This document shows, one piece after another, positions 1 to 5,331 of a stretch of DNA of 11,232 bases (within the stretch, counting starts at the first letter, position 1; each line of letters begins with the position of its first letter). Position numbers and translations under genes: made by a program. The notes below the pieces were generated by a model. It worked only from the letters and a program-made list of their open reading frames with translations. It did no database searches and was not told where the DNA came from. The stretch is taken from the NCBI GenBank assembly GCA_038240015.1, contig JBBSEF010000089.1:1-11232 (forward strand), written 5' to 3'. This DNA comes from CAHJXF01 sp038240015 (GTDB lineage Bacteria; Pseudomonadota; Gammaproteobacteria; Burkholderiales; Burkholderiaceae_D).

Positions 1-2
1 GC

Positions 3-545
3 GCGATGGTGGCGGCCCGCGCAGAAGGCAAGCGCTTCATGAATCTCTTTTCGTACACCGCGAGCTTCACCGTCCATGCGGCGAAGGCGGGCGCGCGGTC
101 GTCGGAAAGCATCGATTTGTCGAACACCTATTGCGATTGGGGCGAGAGCAACCTGCGCCTCAATCGCATCGACCTGCGACAGCATCGCGTGATTCGCGCC
201 GATGTCTTCACGTGGCTGCGCGACGCGGTCGCCGCATTCGAAGCGGGGAAGCGCGACGGTGTCGATCTGATCGTGCTCGATCCACCGACGTTCTCCAATT
301 CGAAAGCGATGCAGGGCATCCTCGACGTGCAGCGCGATCATCCGTGGTTGATCCGGCAATGCCTTGCGCTGCTTGCGCCCGATGGCGAAATGTTCTTCTC
401 GACCAACCTGCGCAGCTTCGAACTCGATCCGCTGGTTCAGGAGGACGCGCGCTTCGCCGAGATCAGCAGCAAGACCGTGCCCGAAGATTTTCGCGATCGA
501 CGCATTCATCGCTGCTGGCGCATCACGCATCTCGGGACGGCGTAA
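3..545 (+). CDS. rlmK: RlmK-type 23S rRNA guanine-N7 methyltransferase, 3' part (5' end outside window)
   Basis: This is the C-terminal ~180 residues of a class I SAM-dependent methyltransferase; the frame is open to the left edge, so the start is missing. The SAM-binding motif I region (NLFSYTASFTVHAA) lies near the visible N-terminus. It is followed by an acidic ribose-binding strand (ESIDLSNTY) and the DPPTFSNS catalytic motif at about bases 280-300. DPPTFSNSK followed by a DVQRDH stretch and an IHRCW motif near the end is characteristic of the RlmK half of RlmKL, which makes m7G2069 in 23S rRNA. The related RlmI carries a DPPKF version. Whether an RlmL (m2G2445) domain is fused upstream, as in E. 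coli, cannot be seen. The stop overlaps the next start codon (TAATG), so the two are probably co-translated. The ATG at base 6 is internal to the protein, not a plausible start. Confidence 0.85.
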   Translation, partial: AMVAARAEGKRFMNLFSYTASFTVHAAKAGARSSESIDLSNTYCDWGESNLRLNRIDLRQHRVIRADVFTWLRDAVAAFEAGKRDGVDLIVLDPPTFSNSKAMQGILDVQRDHPWLIRQCLALLAPDGEMFFSTNLRSFELDPLVQEDARFAEISSKTVPEDFRDRRIHRCWRITHLGTA

Positions 546-961
546 TGCGCAACGACGCGAACAACAATGTCTTCACGTACGGGTCGCTGATGTTTGCCGA
601 AGTCTGGACCCGCGTCGTCGCGGGCGAGTATCGATCGGTACGCGCCCGTCTCGACGGCCACGCACGCTTCGCGGTGCGCGACCAGACCTATCCGGGGATG
701 GTCGCGCAAGCGAACTCGCAGGTCGAAGGCGTTCTGTATCTGGACGTGGACGACGCCGACCTCGCGCGGCTCGATCACTTCGAAGGCGAAGACTACGTGC
801 GCACGAGGATCGAGGTGGTGCGCGAGGACGGGATCGTGCGCGCGACCGAGACCTATCTCTATCGATGGACCGATCGTCTGTTGACGACGTCGTGGCAACC
901 GGAAGCGTTCGCGATGGAGCGCTTTCTGGATACCTATTGCCGCGACAAGCTCGATCGATGA
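545..961 (+). CDS. Gamma-glutamylcyclotransferase (AIG2/GGCT-like) family protein
   Basis: A 138-residue protein of the GGCT/AIG2-like fold. The N-terminal strand and turn VFTYGSLM (residues 9-16) is the family's substrate-loop signature. A central LDHFEGEDYVRTRI segment supplies the conserved acidic residue expected to be catalytic, followed by the usual Y-x-W pattern (YLYRW). Family members cyclise gamma-glutamyl groups to 5-oxoproline or cleave gamma-glutamylamines; many bacterial members have no defined substrate, so only the fold-level assignment is offered. The protein should be cytoplasmic, with no signal peptide or membrane segment. The start is the ATG overlapping the previous stop by one base (TAATG), with a GGGA ribosome-binding sequence just upstream. 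A much longer reading in the same frame from base 131 would lie inside the methyltransferase gene and is rejected. Confidence 0.8.
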   Translation: MRNDANNNVFTYGSLMFAEVWTRVVAGEYRSVRARLDGHARFAVRDQTYPGMVAQANSQVEGVLYLDVDDADLARLDHFEGEDYVRTRIEVVREDGIVRATETYLYRWTDRLLTTSWQPEAFAMERFLDTYCRDKLDR

Positions 962-989
962 AGGTCCGCGTCGATCGAGTTGCGCGTCG

Positions 990-2198
990 ATGACGGATCG
1001 ATACGATGTCGCCGTGATCGGAGCGGGTGCCGCGGGCATGATGTGCGCGGCGGTCGCAGGGCAACGCGGCCGCTCGGTCGTGCTGCTCGATCACGCGCAC
1101 AAGCTCGCCGAGAAGATCCGCATTTCCGGCGGAGGACGATGCAACTTCACGAATCGCGAAGTCGGCGCCGACCATTTTGTGTCGGAGCATCCCGATTTCG
1201 CCCGCGCCGCGCTCGCGCGCTATACGCCGCGCGACTTCATCGAACTGGTCAAGCGTCACCGCATCGGCTATCACGAGAAACATCGCGGCCAATTGTTTTG
1301 CGACGAGGCGAGCGAAGGCATCATCGAGATGTTGGTGGCCGAATGCGACGCGGGGGGTGTGGCGTGGCGCCGGCCGGTACGCATTGCCGATGTCGCTGTG
1401 GAGACGCTCGACGGCGCGCGATGTTTTCGCATCGACACGGATGCGGGCGCGCTGCTCGCTCAACGCGTCGTGATCGCCACCGGCGGCCTCTCGATTCCCA
1501 AGATCGGCGCGACCGATTTCGCGTATCGCATCGCGCGGCGTTTCGGCATACGCGTGATCGAACCGCGGCCGGCGCTCGTTCCGCTGACCTTCGGGGGCGA
1601 TGCGTGGGCGCCGTTCGCGGCATTGAGCGGTGTGGCGCTGGAAGTCGATATCCGCTGCGAAGGCGGCATTGCGCCGGGGCGATTCCGCGAAGACCTGCTG
1701 ATCACGCATCGCGGCGTGTCCGGCCCGGCGGTGCTGCAGATCTCGAACTACTGGAAGCCGGGTACGCCGATCGCGATCGATCTGGCGCCGTCGCTCGATC
1801 TGACGAGCGCGCTGATCGAGAGCAAGGCCACGTCGCGGCAGAACATCGCGCAGGTGCTCGCGACGCATCTGCCGAAGCGGCTTGCCCTGCAATGGTTGGC
1901 GACCATCGCGCACATCGACGACAGACGAATCGCGGAGCTACCGAACGCCGCGCTTCGGAGTCTTGCCGAAGGGCTCGGTCGCTGGATGCTGGCGCCCGAT
2001 GGGACCGAAGGCTTCCGGAAGGCAGAGGTCACCGGCGGCGGCATCGACACGCGCGAGCTGTCGCAGCGGACGTTCGAGGCGTCCCGCGTACCCGGCCTTC
2101 ATTTCATTGGAGAGGCCGTCGACATCACGGGTTGGCTGGGCGGCTACAACTTCCAGTGGGCGTGGGCCTCCGGTTTCGCGGCGGCGCACGCGGTGTGA
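990..2198 (+). CDS. BaiN/RdsA (HI0933)-family NAD(P)/FAD-dependent oxidoreductase
   Basis: A 402-residue flavoprotein of the HI0933 family. The Rossmann FAD-binding motif is at residues 8-18 (VIGAGAAGMMC). The family signature KIRISGGGRCNFTN follows at about residues 41-54. The C-terminal second half of the FAD site reads TGGGI, then HFIGEAVDITGWLGGYNFQWAWASG, which closes the family pattern. The length of ~400 residues is normal and nothing is missing. The family is widespread, but for most members, including this one, the physiological substrate is unknown; BaiN itself acts in gut bile-acid metabolism, a role not implied here. The start is the first in-frame ATG, 28 bp after the preceding gene, and it puts the Rossmann strand at the very N-terminus as expected. 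No clear Shine-Dalgarno sequence is visible. Confidence 0.88.
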   Translation: MTDRYDVAVIGAGAAGMMCAAVAGQRGRSVVLLDHAHKLAEKIRISGGGRCNFTNREVGADHFVSEHPDFARAALARYTPRDFIELVKRHRIGYHEKHRGQLFCDEASEGIIEMLVAECDAGGVAWRRPVRIADVAVETLDGARCFRIDTDAGALLAQRVVIATGGLSIPKIGATDFAYRIARRFGIRVIEPRPALVPLTFGGDAWAPFAALSGVALEVDIRCEGGIAPGRFREDLLITHRGVSGPAVLQISNYWKPGTPIAIDLAPSLDLTSALIESKATSRQNIAQVLATHLPKRLALQWLATIAHIDDRRIAELPNAALRSLAEGLGRWMLAPDGTEGFRKAEVTGGGIDTRELSQRTFEASRVPGLHFIGEAVDITGWLGGYNFQWAWASGFAAAHAV

Positions 2199-2225
2199 AT
2201 GCGCGATCGAACGATTCGCCGTCGA

Positions 2226-2253
2226 TTGACCCTGTGCGCATGGGCCTCACAAT
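2226..2253 (+). promoter_or_regulatory. Candidate sigma-70 promoter for rpsU
   Basis: A TTGACC -35 element (2226-2231, 5 of 6 to consensus) is followed after 16 bases by CACAAT (2248-2253, 4 of 6). It sits just after the flavoprotein gene and would give an rpsU leader of about 85 nucleotides. This is read by eye only and has no experimental support. Confidence 0.4.
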
Positions 2254-2301
2254 GGCGCGGTTTCTTTTTTTACCGAACTCAGGTAAAGTTGCAGGCTTCG
2301 C

Positions 2302-2341
2302 TTTGTCCAACCCGGCTTTTGCCTACCCTTTTTGCCAACCC
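2302..2341 (+). repeat. Three imperfect pyrimidine-rich 12-mers in the rpsU leader
   Basis: TTTGTCCAACCC (2302-2313), TTTTGCCTACCC (2317-2328) and TTTTGCCAACCC (2330-2341) lie back to back immediately before the rpsU start codon. The last two differ at one position; the first differs from the third at two. They occupy the place where a Shine-Dalgarno sequence would be expected, and none is present. Further upstream, TTTACC/GGTAAA (2269-2287) forms a six-base-pair inverted repeat with a seven-base loop. Role unknown. Confidence 0.6.
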
Positions 2342-2346
2342 TATCG

Positions 2347-2559
2347 ATGCCGACTGTACGCCTCAAAGAAAACGAACCTTTCGAAGTCGCCCTGCGCCGC
2401 TTCAAGCGCACGATTGAAAAGACTGGCCTGCTGACCGAACTGCGCGCTCGCGAGTTCTACGAGAAGCCCACCGCCGAGCGCAAGCGCAAGCTCGCCGCCG
2501 CGGTGAAGCGTCACTACAAGCGCCTTCGCAGCCAGCAGCTTCCGAAAAAAATGTATTGA
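2347..2559 (+). CDS. rpsU: 30S ribosomal protein S21
   Basis: A 70-residue basic protein matching S21 throughout: a short N-terminal strand (MPTVRLKENEPF), then EVALRRFKRTIEKTGLLTELRAREFYEKP, and a Lys/Arg-rich C-terminal helix ending KKMY. E. coli S21 is 71 residues. S21 binds the 30S platform near the 3' end of 16S rRNA and helps initiation on natural mRNAs. The start is the ATG at 2347, giving the standard MP(T/V)VR N-terminus; a TTG start 15 bases upstream would add an uncharacteristic MPTLS extension. There is no recognisable Shine-Dalgarno sequence, and the leader is pyrimidine-rich and repetitive. The gene heads the rpsU-yqeY-dnaG-rpoD block and is separated from the rest by a strong terminator, which would give S21 more transcript than its downstream neighbours. 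Confidence 0.97.
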   Translation: MPTVRLKENEPFEVALRRFKRTIEKTGLLTELRAREFYEKPTAERKRKLAAAVKRHYKRLRSQQLPKKMY

Positions 2560-2565
2560 CCGGCA

Positions 2566-2630
2566 GCGGACCCGGGTCCGCGCCAGTACAGTACGACCGA
2601 GCCCGCTCCGGCCTGCCGCAGCGGGCTTTT
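2566..2630 (+). terminator. Rho-independent terminator between rpsU and yqeY, with preceding perfect palindrome
   Basis: An 8-bp stem (AGCCCGCT at 2600-2607 with AGCGGGCT at 2620-2627) closes a 12-base GC-rich loop and runs into a T-rich tract (TTTTGTATTT), the classical intrinsic terminator layout. Seven bases after the rpsU stop codon, a 16-base perfect palindrome (2566-2581, GCGGACCC/GGGTCCGC) could form an additional structure or protect the 3' end of rpsU mRNA. E. coli also has a partial terminator directly after rpsU that lowers dnaG expression, so readthrough control is plausible here. Confidence 0.85.
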
Positions 2631-2668
2631 GTATTTGCTCTTCGATTGATCGACAGAAAGAGACTTGA

Positions 2669-3115
2669 ATGAGCCTTCAGGAACGCATCACCGAAGACAT
2701 GAAGAACGCCATGCGTGCGAAGGACAGCGCGCGCCTGACCACGATCCGCATGCTGACCGCCGCAATCAAGCAGAAGGAAGTCGACGAGCGCGTCACGCTG
2801 ACCGACGCCGACGTGCTGGCCATCGTCGACAAGCTGGTCAAGCAGCGCCGCGATTCGATCGTGCAATTCGAGAAGGGTGCGCGCATCGACCTCGCTGACA
2901 AAGAGAAGGCCGAGATCGAGGTGCTTTCGATTTATCTGCCCAAAGCGCTAACGGAACCCGAGATCAACGACGAGATCGCCACGACCATCGCAGCGCTTGG
3001 AGCAAGCGGCCCGCAGGCGATGGGCAAGGTCATGGCCGATCTCAAGCCGCGCCTGGCCGGACGCGCGGACATGACGCGCGTCTCGGCATTGGTCAAGGCC
3101 GCGCTCTCGGCTTGA
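2669..3115 (+). CDS. yqeY: GatB/YqeY domain-containing protein
   Basis: A 148-residue stand-alone YqeY protein. It starts SLQERITEDMKNAMRAKDSARLTTIRMLTAAIKQKEVD, the usual YqeY N-terminal helical half. The C-terminal half (IYLPKALTEPEINDEI... GPQAMGKVMADLKPRLAGRADMTRVSALVK) matches the tRNA-binding tail domain shared with GatB, a subunit of the Glu-tRNA/Asp-tRNA amidotransferase. The family is thought to have tRNA-related activity, but no defined reaction is known. The start is supported by an AAAGAGA ribosome-binding sequence five bases upstream. It lies between rpsU and dnaG, a position typical of betaproteobacteria and absent from the E. coli rpsU-dnaG-rpoD operon. It follows the rpsU terminator, so its transcription depends on readthrough or on a promoter not resolved here. 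Confidence 0.92.
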   Translation: MSLQERITEDMKNAMRAKDSARLTTIRMLTAAIKQKEVDERVTLTDADVLAIVDKLVKQRRDSIVQFEKGARIDLADKEKAEIEVLSIYLPKALTEPEINDEIATTIAALGASGPQAMGKVMADLKPRLAGRADMTRVSALVKAALSA

Positions 3116-3125
3116 TACTGTGCGG

Positions 3126-3161
3126 ACATCGCGCCGCACATCGCGCCTCACATCGCCGGCC
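3126..3161 (+). repeat. Three tandem 12-bp imperfect repeats before dnaG
   Basis: ACATCGCGCCGC, ACATCGCGCCTC and ACATCGCCGGCC follow one another directly, ending eight bases before the dnaG GTG. The first two differ at a single base; the third keeps the first seven bases. The repeat fills most of the 54-bp gap between yqeY and dnaG, and no Shine-Dalgarno sequence precedes dnaG. It could be a slipped-strand duplication or a leader element; function unknown. Confidence 0.6.
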
Positions 3162-3169
3162 GCCTCGTC

Positions 3170-5098
3170 GTGATTCCTCAGTCCTTCATCGACGATCTGT
3201 TGCTGCGAGTCGACGTGCACGATGTCGTCGGGCGCTACGTGAAGTTGAAGAAGGCCGGCACCAACTATCTGGGCCTGTGTCCTTTTCATAACGAGAAGTC
3301 GCCTTCGTTCACGGTCAGTCCGACCAAGCAGTTCTATCACTGCTTCGGGTGCGGCGTGCACGGGACTGCGATCAGTTTTTTGATCGAGTACAGCGGGCTG
3401 AGTTTTCCCGAGGCGGTCCGCGAACTTGCGCAAGGCGTAGGCATGACGGTGCCCGACACACGTGAAGCCCGGGGCGAGCCGCAGGGCGGCTCCAACGGCG
3501 CGTCTGGCGCGTCGTCTGCGGATGCGGGTGCGGGTGCGTCTGCGACCATCGAAACCCGATCGAACTCGGCTGCGATCATCGATGCGCTCGAGAGCGCCAC
3601 CGCCTGGTATCGCAACGCCCTGCGTCATTCCGAGCGCGCGATCGCCTATCTGAAGAAACGTGGACTAACCGGCGAAATCGCCGCGCGTTTCGGCATGGGC
3701 TACGCGCCCGATGGCTGGAACAATTTGCGCGAGGCCTTCGAGGACTATCGGCATCCCGTGCTGGTCGATGCGGGACTCGTGATCGCCAGGGAAGGCGGGA
3801 CCGCGTCGAACGAGCAGAACGCTATCGACACGACGCGCATCTACGATCGCTTTCGCGACCGCATCATGTTTCCGATCCGCAGCGCGAAAGGTCGCGTGAT
3901 CGGATTCGGCGGCCGCATCATCGACGAAGGCGAACCCAAGTATCTCAACTCCCCCGAGACCGCGGTGTTCGTGAAGGGCGCCGAACTCTACGGACTGTTC
4001 GAGGCGCGACAGGCGATTCGCGAGCAAGGCTTCGCGTTGGTCGTCGAAGGCTATATGGACGTCGTGGCGCTTGCGCAGCTCGGCGTCGCCAATGCCGTGG
4101 CGACGCTGGGCACGGCCTGCACTGCCGATCACGTCCGCAAGCTCTTGCGGCACACCGATCGCGTTGTGTTCAGCTTCGACGGCGATGCGGCGGGCAAGCG
4201 GGCCGCGTGGCGCGCGCTCGAGGCGTCATTGCCCTTCGCGGCCGACGACAAGGCATTCCTGTTTCTGTTCCTGCCCGAAAAGCACGACCCGGACAGCTAT
4301 GTTCGCGAGCATGGTCGTGAGGGCTTCATCGAATTCGTCAAGCGTGCGCTGCCGTTGTCCGACTATCTGCTCTCCGAACTCGCCCGCGACAACAACCTGG
4401 CCAATGCGGAAGGGCGTGCGAAAGCGCTGTTCGACGCGCGACCACTGGTCAGGGCCTTGCCCGCTGGCGCCTTGCGAATGCAGATCATCCGGTCTCTGGC
4501 CGAAAAAACGCGCGCGTCCGTCGAAGAAATTCTCGATTCGTTTCAGCTGGTCGATGCGCCGCGTTCCAAGCGCGCACGCATGGAGCGTCTCGATCGCAAG
4601 GCGCCTCAGGGGCTGGTGCAGCGGGCATTGACCGCGCTGATCATGTATCCGGCGCATGCGTTCTCGCTCGCGACGACCGATATCGAGACCCTTGAGAGTG
4701 CCGCTGGCGAGTCGCGCGATCTGATCGCCGAGACGATTGCGGCCGCGAAGTCGGCGGGCCCCTCGGTCGACTTCATCGCGATGTCCGATGCGCTGCGCGA
4801 GTCTCCCAACGTGGACGTGTACGAAGCGTTGATGGAGGACATCCTTCGTGTGGACGAGTACAAGCGTGATTTGCTGCTCGATGATGGAGACGATCCCGTC
4901 CGGACCGCCCGACGCGATGAGCAGAAAACTCTGCGCGCGCGCGAACTTCGCGATGCGATTCTCAAGTTGCGGGAACAAGCGATCGTTGCGGAACTCGCAC
5001 GGATTTCTTTTGCAGGGCTTGCAGGCGCCGACTCTGCCGATGACTACCGGCGCCTGATCGACGAGCGCAACCGCATCCGCCAAATGCAAGAGGAATAA
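3170..5098 (+). CDS. dnaG: DNA primase DnaG
   Basis: A 642-residue primase that makes RNA primers for replication forks together with DnaB helicase. The N-terminal CHC2 zinc-binding domain has ligands C37, H40, C58 and C61 (CPFH ... HCFGC). A Gly/Ala/Ser-rich linker at about residues 100-125 joins it to the RNA-polymerase core (RFGMGYAPDGW and FGGRIIDEGEPKYLNSPET). The TOPRIM metal site is seen as VVEGYMDV (glutamate near 293) and FSFDGDAAG (aspartates near 337 and 339). The remaining ~140 residues are the helical DnaB-interacting domain. Length is ordinary for betaproteobacteria. The GTG start gives IPQSFIDDLL, matching the family N-terminus; no ATG fits upstream, and there is no visible Shine-Dalgarno sequence. 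It lies 54 bp after yqeY and 233 bp before rpoD. Confidence 0.96.
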   Translation: MIPQSFIDDLLLRVDVHDVVGRYVKLKKAGTNYLGLCPFHNEKSPSFTVSPTKQFYHCFGCGVHGTAISFLIEYSGLSFPEAVRELAQGVGMTVPDTREARGEPQGGSNGASGASSADAGAGASATIETRSNSAAIIDALESATAWYRNALRHSERAIAYLKKRGLTGEIAARFGMGYAPDGWNNLREAFEDYRHPVLVDAGLVIAREGGTASNEQNAIDTTRIYDRFRDRIMFPIRSAKGRVIGFGGRIIDEGEPKYLNSPETAVFVKGAELYGLFEARQAIREQGFALVVEGYMDVVALAQLGVANAVATLGTACTADHVRKLLRHTDRVVFSFDGDAAGKRAAWRALEASLPFAADDKAFLFLFLPEKHDPDSYVREHGREGFIEFVKRALPLSDYLLSELARDNNLANAEGRAKALFDARPLVRALPAGALRMQIIRSLAEKTRASVEEILDSFQLVDAPRSKRARMERLDRKAPQGLVQRALTALIMYPAHAFSLATTDIETLESAAGESRDLIAETIAAAKSAGPSVDFIAMSDALRESPNVDVYEALMEDILRVDEYKRDLLLDDGDDPVRTARRDEQKTLRARELRDAILKLREQAIVAELARISFAGLAGADSADDYRRLIDERNRIRQMQEE

Positions 5099-5138
5099 TC
5101 GTCACAGGCATGAGGCGAGGCGCTTTCTCGATAAATGC

Positions 5139-5168
5139 TGGGCACAAGGTGCTCGGTGCTGATAAAAT
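5139..5168 (+). promoter_or_regulatory. Possible sigma-70 promoter for rpoD
   Basis: TGGGCA (5139-5144, 4 of 6 to the -35 consensus) is followed by an 18-base spacer and TAAAAT (5163-5168, 5 of 6 to the -10 consensus). It would give a long rpoD leader of about 155 nucleotides. The -35 match is weak, so this is only a candidate for a housekeeping start site in the dnaG-rpoD gap. Confidence 0.35.
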
Positions 5169-5252
5169 GCACGGTTTGCCGGTGCTCGCTCGGATACGTT
5201 CCGCCTCCCGCAAAGAACGCCTTTCCCAACAAAAATTTTCGCCGGGCCGTCC

Positions 5253-5280
5253 GATGAAACGGCGCGATGCGACCCCATTT
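5253..5280 (+). promoter_or_regulatory. Candidate heat-shock (sigma-32) promoter for rpoD
   Basis: CCCCATTT (5273-5280) matches the sigma-32 -10 consensus CCCCATNT at every defined position. Thirteen bases before it, GATGAAA (5253-5259) matches the -35 consensus CTTGAAA at 5 of 7 positions, and the spacing is in the normal range. Transcription would start near 5287, about 45 bases before the rpoD ATG. E. coli rpoD also has a heat-shock promoter, located inside dnaG, so regulation of this kind is known for the gene. The identification is by consensus only. Confidence 0.55.
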
Positions 5281-5331
5281 GAATCCTTGATCCGCAGTTG
5301 CGGGGTCGTACAGAGAACAGCAAGGACTTTT

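Noticed and set aside
573..1913. A 446-codon minus-strand open frame across the GGCT-like and flavoprotein genes
   Set aside because: Arginine-rich, low-information translation spanning two well-supported sense genes; a compositional artefact.
2269..2287. TTTACC/GGTAAA hairpin as a terminator for the flavoprotein gene
   Set aside because: The T-run is upstream of the hairpin, not downstream, and the stem is short and AT-rich; it is not an intrinsic terminator on either strand.
980..2434. A 484-codon plus-strand open frame overlapping the flavoprotein gene and running into rpsU
   Set aside because: Arginine-rich shadow frame; the alternative frame gives intact FAD-binding signatures.
5110..5331. 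N-terminal extension of RpoD from the ATG at 5110
   Set aside because: It lacks family resemblance, would cover promoter-like elements, and the ATG at 5332 has a good ribosome-binding sequence.
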